From: Deltaproteobacteria bacterium
GTDB taxonomy: Bacteria; Desulfobacterota; BSN033; UBA1163
Direction: 5' to 3'
NCBI GenBank assembly: GCA_016875195.1
Contig: VGRY01000007.1
Coordinates: forward strand, 28,098 to 92,097
Length of the DNA stretch: 64,000 nt
Shown: positions 52,948-61,496 of the stretch, in pieces
Layout: every line of letters starts with the position of its first letter
Position numbering within the stretch: position 1 is the first letter of the stretch
The notes under the pieces: model-generated
Told to the model about the DNA's origin: nothing
What the model saw: only the letters and a program-made list of their open reading frames with translations
Database searches by the model: none
Made by a program: the position numbers and the translations under genes

Positions 52948-54282
52948 ATGGGGTTCATGAAGACAAACACACACTCTTTATCCGAGAATGGATATGTACC
53001 GGAAGTGTCCGGTTATCAGAAGACCATTTTGAGTAACGGGATCAGGGTGATCACTGAAACCATCCCTTTTCTCAAATCGGTGTCCATCGGCCTCTGGGTG
53101 ATGACAGGATCGAGGGATGAACAACCGGATGAAAACGGTATTTCTCATTTCATCGAACATCTACTGTTTAAAGGAACGGAGCGGAGAACCGCCTTTGATA
53201 TCGCCAAGGAGATCGACTCCGTCGGAGGTACACTGAACGCTTTTACTGGAAGAGAATACACCTGCTTTTATGCGAAAGTGATCGACAAAAATTTACCGCT
53301 GGCCATCGATCTTCTTTCCGACATCTTTCTTCACTCGCGCATGGACGAAAAGGATGTCGAAAAGGAGAGGATGGTTATCCTCCAGGAGATTAAAATGGTG
53401 GAGGACACCCCAGACGATTACGTCCACGATCTGTTCAACCGGACCTGCTGGGGAAACCACCCCCTTGGTTTTCCGATCTGTGGAACGGCAAACCAGATCC
53501 AATCTTTCAGGCGGGATCAGATCGAACATTTTTTTAAAACCAATTATCAAGCCGACCGGATCATCGTCTGTGCGGCCGGCAATCTCGAACATCAGAACGT
53601 GGTTAACCTTATCGGAGAAGCTTTCGGACAACTGACCCCGTCGGACCAGGCCAGAGAACGACTCAAACCCCCTTCGATTTCCGCGACCCATATTTCCAAA
53701 CGGGATCTGGAACAGGTCCACTTCTGCCTGGGGACTCACGGACTTCATTACAATCACTCCCTTCGATTTTCATCTTATGTGTTGAACACCATTTTAGGGG
53801 GAGGAATGAGTTCCAGGCTGTTCCAGGAAATCAGAGAGAATCGCGGCCTGGCTTACTCCGTCTATTCCTATCTTCCCACCTACATTGATACCGGACTGGT
53901 TGTCGTTTACGCGGGAACAGACGAAAAATCATTTGAAGAAACCTTTCAGCTCATCCTTAGCGAATTTAATCGGCTGAAGGGAGAACCCTTTAAAGACGGA
54001 GAACTCAATATTGCGAAAGAACAGTTAAAGGGAAATCTTCTTCTCAGCCTTGAGAGTTCTGACAATTTAATGACCCGGCTGGCTAAAAATGAGATCTATT
54101 TTCAGACCTATCAAACCGTGGAGTCCATCCTGAAGGGGATTGATGAAGTGAGTGAGGAGACGCTTAAAACCCTGGCCAGTCATATTTTTGACGAGAACTA
54201 TTTCTGCCTTACTGTTCTTGGACCCATGGATGGAAAGCATTTCACGAATCATCCACGGCCCTGGAGCCAATGGAACAAGTAA
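52948..54282 (+). CDS. M16-family zinc metallopeptidase (processing-peptidase-like)
   Basis: The 444-residue protein has the inverted zinc motif H67-F-I-E70-H71 (ISHFIEHLLFKGT), the distal glutamate region ERMVILQEIKMVEDTPDD, and the C-terminal GLAYSVYS motif of the R/Y pair. It has no signal peptide, so it is probably cytoplasmic. M16 genes next to pnp and dut are common in bacteria. It overlaps dut by 13 bases. Confidence 0.93.
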   Translation: MGFMKTNTHSLSENGYVPEVSGYQKTILSNGIRVITETIPFLKSVSIGLWVMTGSRDEQPDENGISHFIEHLLFKGTERRTAFDIAKEIDSVGGTLNAFTGREYTCFYAKVIDKNLPLAIDLLSDIFLHSRMDEKDVEKERMVILQEIKMVEDTPDDYVHDLFNRTCWGNHPLGFPICGTANQIQSFRRDQIEHFFKTNYQADRIIVCAAGNLEHQNVVNLIGEAFGQLTPSDQARERLKPPSISATHISKRDLEQVHFCLGTHGLHYNHSLRFSSYVLNTILGGGMSSRLFQEIRENRGLAYSVYSYLPTYIDTGLVVVYAGTDEKSFEETFQLILSEFNRLKGEPFKDGELNIAKEQLKGNLLLSLESSDNLMTRLAKNEIYFQTYQTVESILKGIDEVSEETLKTLASHIFDENYFCLTVLGPMDGKHFTNHPRPWSQWNK

Positions 54283-54719
54283 CGATCTATATCAGACGGC
54301 TTAAAAAGAACCATCCCACCTCCCTTCCTCAATATATGACTGAAGGTTCGTCTGGAATGGATCTCTTTGCTTCCCTCGAAGAAGAGACCCTCATCAACCC
54401 GGGTGAAAGGAAACTTATTCCTACCGGTATTTCGGTCGCCATCCCCGAGGGGTTTGAAGGACAGGTTCGTCCTCGGAGTGGATTGGCCATTCACCAGGGA
54501 ATCGGGCTGGTCAATGGGCCTGGGACGATCGATTCGGATTATCGCGGTGAGGTGAAAGTGCTTTTGATCAATTTCGGGGATCAACCTTTTTCCGTCTGCA
54601 ACGGTGAAAGGATTGCGCAGATGGTCATCTCCCGTGTGTTTCGTTCGATTCTGGTCGAAGTGGAGGACCTGCCCCCGACCCAGAGACAGGGAGGAGGCTT
54701 CGGCTCGACCGGAGTCTGA
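54270..54719 (+). CDS. dut: dUTP diphosphatase
   Basis: Dut hydrolyses dUTP to dUMP, keeping uracil out of DNA and feeding the thymidylate synthase. The 149-residue trimeric-type enzyme shows the five motifs: SSGMDLFA, RPRSGLA, GLVNGPGTIDSDYRGE, GERIAQMV and GGFGSTG. It starts inside the M16 gene. A family 4 uracil-DNA glycosylase is also in the window (60617). Confidence 0.96.
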   Translation: MEQVTIYIRRLKKNHPTSLPQYMTEGSSGMDLFASLEEETLINPGERKLIPTGISVAIPEGFEGQVRPRSGLAIHQGIGLVNGPGTIDSDYRGEVKVLLINFGDQPFSVCNGERIAQMVISRVFRSILVEVEDLPPTQRQGGGFGSTGV

Positions 54720-54792
54720 CATGGCCGAGTAAAGATGTGCATATTGTCCTGTGCAGCATAGCAGCAAAGCTACCTGGACGATTGATTGGATT

Positions 54793-54928
54793 ATAATTCC
54801 GAAGAACGAAATCCGAATTTCGAAACAACCCCTAATGATCAAAATCCAAATGTACAAAAAATAGTTTAAATATTTGTATTTCGAAATTTTCAATTTGTTT
54901 CGTGATTCGATATTCGAATTTCGAATTT
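54793..54928 (+). repeat. TTCGAA-rich quasi-palindrome, copy A
   Basis: Left arm ATAATTCCGAAGAACGAAATCC then GAATTTCGAAACAA; right arm TTTGTTTCGTGATTCGATAT then TCGAATTTCGAATTT. The arms are complementary with mismatches. The arms of the copy at 55890-56022 match almost base for base, in the same orientation, while the middle differs. Confidence 0.8.
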
Positions 54929-54996
54929 AACCAATATGCCCAATTTATAGATTTCTTCTTGCCCAAAGCTACAATAGCATAAAAGGCTTATTAAAA

Positions 54997-55884
54997 ATGC
55001 ATCAGTTGTTAGACCGATTTCTCCATTATCTTGTCGTCGAAAAAGGGTTGTCTAAAAATACCATCGAAGCCTACAGCCATGGCTTGAATCGTTTTCTCAA
55101 CCATCTACAAAAGAAAGGCACGGAGGAGGCCAGCGATATTTCTAAAACGGATATCCGGGAATTCCTTCTCCTGTTGAAAAAGAAGGGGCTTTCCAGCCGG
55201 TCCCTGGCGAGGAATTTAGTTTCGATCCGGGTCTTCTTTCGGTTTCTAACCGAGGAGGGCCTCCTTAAGGTCAGCCCGGCTGAAGAGATCGAATCGCCAA
55301 AGGTCCCGAAAAAGTTGCCGGAAATCCTCTCTCTTCATGAGGTGGAGAAGTTGCTGGATCAACCTAATTCCCTGACCCCGCTGGGAATCCGGGATCGAGC
55401 GATGCTGGAGATGCTGTATGCCACCGGGATGAGGGTTTCCGAACTGGTTCGACTCCGGGTCAACCACCTCCATCTCGAGGCAGGATATGTCCTCCTTTAC
55501 GGAAAAGGCTCAAAAGAAAGGATTGTGCCCATCGGCAAAGAGGCGATCGACGGGGCGCAACTTTACATGAAAGAATCTCGAGAGAAATTACTCAAACGGA
55601 AGGAAACTCCCTTTCTTTTTGTCAGCCGATTTGGAAAACCCATCAGCCGGCAGCAGTTCTGGAAGATCATCAAAGCCTACGGACGAAAGGCCGGAATCCG
55701 GAAAAGGATCACCCCTCATCTCCTCCGGCATTCCTTTGCCAGTCATCTCCTCGAAAGGGGAGCTGATCTTCGCTCTGTGCAACTGATGCTTGGCCATGTG
55801 GATATTTCAACGACGCAGATCTACACCCATGTGACCGGCGAACGCTTGAAGAAACTTCATCACCAGTATCATCCCAGAGGCTGA
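54997..55884 (+). CDS. XerC/XerD-type tyrosine recombinase
   Basis: The 295-residue protein has a SAM-like N-terminal DNA-binding domain (LDRFLHYLVVEKGLSKNT) and a catalytic domain with R146 (TGMRVSEL), K170 (YGKGSKER), H241 and R244 (HLLRHSFASH), H267 (LGHVDI) and Y276 (TQIYTHV). All active-site residues are present. It is the size of XerC/XerD, which resolve chromosome dimers at dif. It is flanked on both sides by direct copies of a quasi-palindromic repeat. Which Xer it is cannot be settled from the sequence alone. Confidence 0.92.
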   Translation: MHQLLDRFLHYLVVEKGLSKNTIEAYSHGLNRFLNHLQKKGTEEASDISKTDIREFLLLLKKKGLSSRSLARNLVSIRVFFRFLTEEGLLKVSPAEEIESPKVPKKLPEILSLHEVEKLLDQPNSLTPLGIRDRAMLEMLYATGMRVSELVRLRVNHLHLEAGYVLLYGKGSKERIVPIGKEAIDGAQLYMKESREKLLKRKETPFLFVSRFGKPISRQQFWKIIKAYGRKAGIRKRITPHLLRHSFASHLLERGADLRSVQLMLGHVDISTTQIYTHVTGERLKKLHHQYHPRG

Positions 55885-55889
55885 AAAAG

Positions 55890-56022
55890 ATAAATCCGAA
55901 GCACGAAATCCGAATTTCGAAACAAATTCGAATGTACCAAATCCTAAATTCAAAACTATTCGTTTTAAACATTTGAAAATTTTATATTTGTTTCGGATTT
56001 CGATATTCGGATTTCGAATTTT
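55890..56022 (+). repeat. TTCGAA-rich quasi-palindrome, copy B
   Basis: Left arm ATAAATCCGAAGCACGAAATCC then GAATTTCGAAACAA; right arm TTTGTTTCGGATTTCGATAT then TCGGATTTCGAATTT. It is in direct orientation to 54793-54928 and lies on the other side of the recombinase gene. Confidence 0.8.
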
Positions 56023-56029
56023 TTAATTT

Positions 56030-58657
56030 ATGGAAGTGATCACGACCCACACGAATGCGGATTTCGACTCCCTGGCTTCGATGCTGGCTGCAAAAAAACT
56101 TTATCCGGGGGCCGTCCTGGTTTTTCCCGGATCTCAGGAAAGGAGCCTTCGAGAGTTCTTCATTCACTCCACCCTTTATGCCTTAGAGGTGGAGCGGGTG
56201 AAAAATATTGACCTTCGAGAGATCGACCGGCTGATTCTGGTCGATACCCGTCAGATCAGCCGGATTGGAAAATTTTCCGAGATTGCACTGAAACCCGGAC
56301 TCGATATTCATATTTACGATCACCATCCTCCTTCTTCTGAAGATATTCGTGGCTCTTATGAAGTCATCTCTGAAGTCGGATCGACAGTAACTCTGCTGCT
56401 GGACACCCTGCGGGAAAAGGGAGTGGAGATCACCCCTGATGAAGCCACAGTCATGCTTCTTGGCATTTATGAGGATACGGGAAATCTGACCTTTTCCTCG
56501 GCGAGAGAAGAAGATTTTCGGGCGGCAGGATATCTGGTTGGGAAAGGGGCTAATCTCAACATCCTGTCCAATGTGATCACCAAAGAACTCACCTCGGAGC
56601 AGATCTTTTTGCTCAATGACCTCATCCAATCGGCCACCCGCTATGATGTCCATGGTATCGATGTAGTGATTGCTCAGGCCACTGCCGATCAATATGTCGG
56701 AGACATTGCCATCCTCGTCCATAAGTTGAAGGATATGGAGAACCTCGATGTTCTCTTTGTTCTCGTCCAGATGGAAGGCCGGATTTACCTGATCGGAAGA
56801 AGCAGAATTGAAGAAGTCAATGTCTCGGAGATTGCCACGGAATTCGGTGGAGGAGGGCATCCTACCGCCGCTTCAGCCACCATTAAAGCCATGTCCCTTC
56901 TGGAGGCACATGGACATTTGCTCAAGGTATTGCGTCAGTTTGTGAGACCCCGAAGGGTAGCCAAGGACCTGATGGTTTATCCGGTCAAGACGGTAGGCCC
57001 TGACCGAACCCTGGAAGAAGCTGGAGAAATTCTCTCACGATATCTTCTGGATATGCTTCCGGTCTCTCAAGAGGATAAAGTGGTTGGCCTCATTTCAAAG
57101 GAAGTCGTGGATCGAGCGGTCCATCACGGTTTGAAGGATGGACTTGTAAAAGATTATATGACAACGGAATTTTCGATGATTTCGCCCGAAGCTCCATTCT
57201 CCCGGATTCAGGAACTGGTTATCGGGCAAAATCAGAGTCTCATCCCAGTCATTGAACAGGGGCGACTGGTCGGAATTGTGACCATGGGCGAGGTGTTACG
57301 GGCCTTCCACGAAGGGATGATGAATTCTGTAAGAGAGAGTCAGCCCCTCCATGTCCGAAAGAGGATGATTTCCAAATTGATCGAGGAGCGTTTCCCGGAA
57401 AGAATACGAAGCCTCCTGACGGAGTTCGGCAGGGTAGGGGACGATTTGGGATATTCCATCTTTGGGGTAGGAGGGTTTGTCAGAGACCTTCTGATGAGGA
57501 TGGAGAACTTCGATATCGATATCGTTGTCGAAGGAGATGGGATCCGGTTCGCAGAAGAATTTGAAAAAAGATTTCCCTGCCGGATCCGGACTCATAAAAA
57601 ATTCGGGACGGCCTTGATCCTTTTTTCGGATGGACTGAAAGTGGATGTGGCGACTGCGCGCCTGGAGGTCTACGATTCTCCGGCCGCCCTTCCGACGGTT
57701 GAACGAGGTTCAATCAAAGCAGACCTTTATCGCAGGGACTTCACCATCAACACGTTGGCCATCCAGCTCAACCCTCGAGCCTTTGGAGAATTGATCGATT
57801 TTTTCGGCGGAGTCAAAGATATTAAAGAGAAGGTCATTCGCGTCCTTCATAACCTCTCCTTTGTTGAGGATCCAACACGCATCTATCGGGCCATCCGTTT
57901 CGAACAGAGGTTCAAATTCCAGATCGGGAAGCATACTCAGAATCTGATAAAACATGCGGTAAAGATGGGGATCTTTGATAAACTCTCAGGGGGACGAATT
58001 CTCTCAGAATTTATCCTGATCTGTCAGGAGGAGGATCCCATCCCTGCCTTGAAACGGATGAGAGATTTCAACCTCCTACGTTTTCTCCATCCCCAACTCA
58101 AACTCGATGATGAGAAGATTTCCCTGTTTGAACAGATTCATCATGTCATCTCGTGGTTTGATCTTCTCTTTCTCGAAGAACGTTACGAGCGTTGGCTGGT
58201 CTATTTCTATGGGCTCATCGACTCTCTCAAGGAGGAAGAGAACCTGGAACTTTGCGAACGGTTGGCCATGAATGATCGACAGAAAAAAAGTTCAATGGAA
58301 AGAAAACGTCAGGGTGATCTTGTATTACTCCAGATCTTTTCCTGGATCAATGCGGGCAGAGAGCCTAAGCGGTCGGAGATTTACACGACTCTATCCCCCC
58401 TCTCAACAGAAGTGAAACTGTTCATCATGGCCAAGACAACCCAGACCGTCACCCGTCGATACATCTCCCTCTATTTCACCCAGTTGAAGGATACTAAACC
58501 GATCTTGAGGGGAAGAGATCTGGTTCAAATGGGAGTCCCCCCCGGACCTTCCATCCGTAAGGGATTGGAGGATCTCCTCAAAGCCAGACTGGACGAGCAG
58601 GTGATTACCCGGCAAGATGAGTTGCAATACGTGAGCAAATCTCTTAAGGTAAATTGA
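56030..58657 (+). CDS. DHH-CBS-CBS-tRNA nucleotidyltransferase fusion
   Basis: The 875-residue protein joins three modules. Residues 1-310 are a DHH/DHHA1 phosphoesterase (THTNADFDSLAS, IYDHHPPS, GGGGHPTAAS). Residues 310-435 are a CBS pair (LMVYPVKTVGPDRTLEEA; YMTTEFSMISPEAPF). Residues from about 455 are a class II CCA/poly(A) nucleotidyltransferase (GVGGFVRDLLM, DIDIVVEG metal site, RRDFTINTLAI). This layout is known for tRNA A-adding enzymes in deltaproteobacteria, Aquifex and Deinococcus, so end maturation or quality control of tRNA is likely. Its stop overlaps scpA. Confidence 0.92.
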   Translation: MEVITTHTNADFDSLASMLAAKKLYPGAVLVFPGSQERSLREFFIHSTLYALEVERVKNIDLREIDRLILVDTRQISRIGKFSEIALKPGLDIHIYDHHPPSSEDIRGSYEVISEVGSTVTLLLDTLREKGVEITPDEATVMLLGIYEDTGNLTFSSAREEDFRAAGYLVGKGANLNILSNVITKELTSEQIFLLNDLIQSATRYDVHGIDVVIAQATADQYVGDIAILVHKLKDMENLDVLFVLVQMEGRIYLIGRSRIEEVNVSEIATEFGGGGHPTAASATIKAMSLLEAHGHLLKVLRQFVRPRRVAKDLMVYPVKTVGPDRTLEEAGEILSRYLLDMLPVSQEDKVVGLISKEVVDRAVHHGLKDGLVKDYMTTEFSMISPEAPFSRIQELVIGQNQSLIPVIEQGRLVGIVTMGEVLRAFHEGMMNSVRESQPLHVRKRMISKLIEERFPERIRSLLTEFGRVGDDLGYSIFGVGGFVRDLLMRMENFDIDIVVEGDGIRFAEEFEKRFPCRIRTHKKFGTALILFSDGLKVDVATARLEVYDSPAALPTVERGSIKADLYRRDFTINTLAIQLNPRAFGELIDFFGGVKDIKEKVIRVLHNLSFVEDPTRIYRAIRFEQRFKFQIGKHTQNLIKHAVKMGIFDKLSGGRILSEFILICQEEDPIPALKRMRDFNLLRFLHPQLKLDDEKISLFEQIHHVISWFDLLFLEERYERWLVYFYGLIDSLKEEENLELCERLAMNDRQKKSSMERKRQGDLVLLQIFSWINAGREPKRSEIYTTLSPLSTEVKLFIMAKTTQTVTRRYISLYFTQLKDTKPILRGRDLVQMGVPPGPSIRKGLEDLLKARLDEQVITRQDELQYVSKSLKVN

Positions 58658-59394
58658 TGCCAGAATGTGATACCTATTCAGAAGAAAGGTCGCCCTATAC
58701 CATTCGCCTGGAGACATTTGAAGGACCTCTCGACCTTCTACTCCATCTCACCCAGAAAAACGAGATGGACATCTTCAACATACCCATTGCCCTGATCACC
58801 GAACAATACATGGAATACCTGAAATGGATGAAAACCCTCAACCTCGACATCGCGGGAGAATATCTTCTGATGGCCTCAACGCTTCTCCACATTAAATCGA
58901 AGATGCTTCTCCCCCAGACCCAGGAGGATGAAGAAGAGGAAGGCGAGGATCCAAGGGCTGAGTTGGTCAGGAGGTTGCTCGAGTATCAGAAATATAAATC
59001 AGCCGCGTCAGAATTGATCAATAGACCATTGCTGGACCGTGATGTCTTCGTGCGGTTGACATCACAGAGAGAAACACAACCTGCAGAGGAACACATTGAA
59101 GCCACTCTCTTCGATCTCATCGACGCCCTTCGCAAGGCTCTTGACAGGGTAAAGGGAGAGTCTTTTCATGAGGTGGTTTTGGATCGTCTCACGGTAGAGG
59201 ATAAAGTTCAGGAGATCCTCCTCCTTCTTCAAAAGGAGAACCGGAGCCTTCCCTTTCACCTTCTCTTCCCTGAACAGTCTTCCCGGAGAGTGATTGTAAT
59301 CACTTTTTTAGCTATCCTCGAACTGGTTAAAACTAAATGGATACGGGTCTTTCAGACGTCTCCATTCGAAACCATTCGAATATCGCCGGTTTGA
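58657..59394 (+). CDS. scpA: Segregation and condensation protein A
   Basis: ScpA is the kleisin subunit of the bacterial SMC condensin. The 245-residue protein begins with the ScpA signature LETFEGPLDLLLHLTQKNEMD, continues with IPIALITEQYMEYL and AGEYLLMASTLLHIKSKMLLP, and ends with a winged helix that binds the SMC head. ATG at 58657 overlaps the preceding stop (TGATG). scpB, often the next gene, is not here. Confidence 0.94.
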   Translation: MPECDTYSEERSPYTIRLETFEGPLDLLLHLTQKNEMDIFNIPIALITEQYMEYLKWMKTLNLDIAGEYLLMASTLLHIKSKMLLPQTQEDEEEEGEDPRAELVRRLLEYQKYKSAASELINRPLLDRDVFVRLTSQRETQPAEEHIEATLFDLIDALRKALDRVKGESFHEVVLDRLTVEDKVQEILLLLQKENRSLPFHLLFPEQSSRRVIVITFLAILELVKTKWIRVFQTSPFETIRISPV

Positions 59395-59403
59395 AAAGAG
59401 GTT

Positions 59404-59520
59404 TACGGTGACGATGCTCGTATCGAAGTTAGACGCAAGAAGCTCGAAGCTCGATAATAATCCGAGCCTCCAGTTTCAATAAACGAGACTCGATACGAGT
59501 CTCGACAACGACAAACGTCA
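59404..59520 (-). repeat. TGACGTTT...CGTCACCGTA element, copy B (inverted)
   Basis: The reverse complement begins TGACGTTTGTCGTTGTCGAG and ends ATACGAGCATCGTCACCGTA, matching the ends of the element at 29645-29750. The interior is a set of GAGACTCGATACGAGTCTCG palindromes. Confidence 0.75.
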
Positions 59521-59572
59521 GTTTTTATTTCTAATATAAGAAGAAACCTATTTCCTAATACAGGAGACCCCT

Positions 59573-60463
59573 ATGAAACGGAAAAGAATCCTGGTGGGTT
59601 TGGTTGCGATCGTCGGACTACTGGCCACTTTTTTTGTCATCCTCTTTCTCATCGGCCAATTTACGTCGCGATCGGGTTCAACAAAATTTTCCTTCGGAGA
59701 TAAAATCGCGGTTATAGAAATCCGTGGTCTGATCACGCAATCCCTGGGAGTTATTGAAGATCTCCACCAATATGACACGGACGAAGGGGTAAAAGCCATT
59801 ATCCTGAGAATTGACTCTCCGGGTGGCGGAGTAGGGCCTTCCCAGGAGATCTATCGTGAGGTCATGAAGATCAAGGCGAATCAGAAAAAGAAGGTGATCA
59901 CTTCCATGGGCTCGGTGGCCGCTTCAGGCGGATACTATATTGCGAGCGCTTCTGACCTGATCATCGCCAATCCCGGGACAATTACAGGTTCCATCGGAGT
60001 CATCATGGAATTTACCAACATCGAAGAACTCTTCAAGAAGATCGGGATCAAAGGGGTCGTATTGAAAAGCGGAGAACATAAAGATATCGGATCGCCATTC
60101 AGGGAGATGACGGCTGAAGAGAAGAAACTCATCCAGTCGGTCATTGACAATGTCCACCAGCAGTTCATCCAGGCTGTAGCCGATGGGAGAAAGATGGATC
60201 GCTCAAAGGTCGCTCAAGTGGCGGATGGTAGAATCCTGACTGGAGAACAGGCCAAACAGTTCGGACTGGTGGATCAACTTGGGAACCTTCAGGATGCCAT
60301 TGATACGGCCGCCAAGATGGTTGGCATCGAAGGGAAACCCATCGTCCTCTATCCGAAAAGGAAATTTTCCCTTCTCGAACTTCTGATCGAGGGAATCACA
60401 GAGGTCTTTCTGAAAACCTTGAGTGAAAAAGGGGTCGAGTTGAACTACCGGCTCCTGCCTTAA
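59573..60463 (+). CDS. sppA: Signal peptide peptidase SppA
   Basis: SppA is a membrane-bound Ser/Lys protease that degrades cleaved signal peptides. The 296-residue protein has one N-terminal membrane helix (residues 6-28) and the short SppA catalytic domain: RIDSPGGGVGPSQEI, the nucleophile S118 in SVAASGGYY, and the general-base K170 in SGEHKDIGSPFREM. This 36K-type length matches the Bacillus enzyme and not the double-length E. coli one. Confidence 0.94.
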   Translation: MKRKRILVGLVAIVGLLATFFVILFLIGQFTSRSGSTKFSFGDKIAVIEIRGLITQSLGVIEDLHQYDTDEGVKAIILRIDSPGGGVGPSQEIYREVMKIKANQKKKVITSMGSVAASGGYYIASASDLIIANPGTITGSIGVIMEFTNIEELFKKIGIKGVVLKSGEHKDIGSPFREMTAEEKKLIQSVIDNVHQQFIQAVADGRKMDRSKVAQVADGRILTGEQAKQFGLVDQLGNLQDAIDTAAKMVGIEGKPIVLYPKRKFSLLELLIEGITEVFLKTLSEKGVELNYRLLP

Positions 60464-60464
60464 G

Positions 60465-60632
60465 ATGCACAATGAACGATGGACAATAGACATTGAACAA
60501 AAATATTTCGGGAATAATGGGATGTTGGGTAAAACCCAGAAGTAACTTTTCTTAACCCATTATTCCACGATTCCATCATTCCATTCTTCCAATGGGTTTG
60601 GTGCATCGTTCATCGTTTAACGTTCATTGTCG
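60465..60632. repeat. Intergenic inverted repeat, family 1 copy B
   Basis: The left arm CACAATGAACGATGGACAAT pairs with the right arm ATCGTTCATCGTTTAACG then TTCATTGTC. A nested palindrome (GGGAATAATGGGATG with CCCATTATTCC) fills the centre. The right arm matches 2283-2321 and extends into the 3' end of the glycosylase gene, supplying its last codons and stop. Confidence 0.75.
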
Positions 60633-61369
60633 GCCAGGGCTTTGGCAATCTGCTTCATATCCTCCCAAACATCTCTCTTCTTTTCTGGATTCCGAAGCAA
60701 ATAGGCAGGATGATAGGTAGGGATAACCCGGATGCCTGAAAGATCGTAGAACTTCCCTCGAAGTGCGGTGATTTTGGCATCGGTACTGAGAAGGGTTTGA
60801 GCAGCAAACGTTCCGAGTGCACAGATAATTTCAGGCCCGATGACCTGAATCTGTTTTAACAGGAAGGGGTGACAATTTGCGATCTCATCGGGTTCAGGGT
60901 TTCGGTTCTGCGGTGGGCGGCATTTGATGGTATTAGTGATATAGACTTGCTCCCTCTGGATTTCTATCGACTGAAGAATCTTGGTTAGAAGTTGACCCGC
61001 CCTTCCCACAAAGGGTTTCCCTTGGGCATCTTCATCATATCCTGGCCCCTCCCCAATGAGCATCAACTTTGCCTTGGCGTTCCCCTCCCCGAACACAATC
61101 GTTTGGCGCGTTTTATGAAGTTTACATCTCTGACAATTTCCTAATTCATTCCTTATCTCTGCCAAGGATGCCGCTGAGGCCTGAGAAAACTTTTTTATTG
61201 GATACGTTTGGGGCGATTCACCTATAGCCCCAACATGAGTGGAACCCTCTGCGGAATAAATCTTTTCCGTCTTTTTATCAGCGATAGGCAATTCCGTGAC
61301 TCCCATACGCTTAAGATATTCAAGGTAGGATCTAATGTCAGCAAAGATATCGCTAAGAGGTTGATCCAT
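60617..61369 (-). CDS. Family 4 uracil-DNA glycosylase
   Basis: The 250-residue iron-sulfur uracil-DNA glycosylase removes uracil from DNA. Visible are the cluster cysteines NCQRCKLHKTR (C79, C82) and KCRPPQNRNPEPDEIANC (C150, C166), the uracil pocket GEGPGYDEDAQGKPFVGRAG, and the catalytic-region PTYHPAYLLRNP. The N-terminal 65 residues are an extra linker. ATG at 61369 is chosen because AGGAG lies 8 bases upstream; the frame extends to 61411. The last four residues and stop are encoded by a repeat arm. Confidence 0.93.
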   Translation of the reverse strand: MDQPLSDIFADIRSYLEYLKRMGVTELPIADKKTEKIYSAEGSTHVGAIGESPQTYPIKKFSQASAASLAEIRNELGNCQRCKLHKTRQTIVFGEGNAKAKLMLIGEGPGYDEDAQGKPFVGRAGQLLTKILQSIEIQREQVYITNTIKCRPPQNRNPEPDEIANCHPFLLKQIQVIGPEIICALGTFAAQTLLSTDAKITALRGKFYDLSGIRVIPTYHPAYLLRNPEKKRDVWEDMKQIAKALADNER

Positions 61370-61496
61370 CAAACCGTCTCCTGTCTTCCAATAGCCTGTT
61401 CTGATGTCCATGTCAAGAAGTTGAACATTTTACGGATGAATTGAAAATTAATAATTTTAGTTGATTGTCATTGAATTTTGTTATAGTATTTTTCGT

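Noticed and set aside
56183..56860. Minus-strand 225-codon frame
   Set aside because: Antisense to the DHH domain, with no family features.
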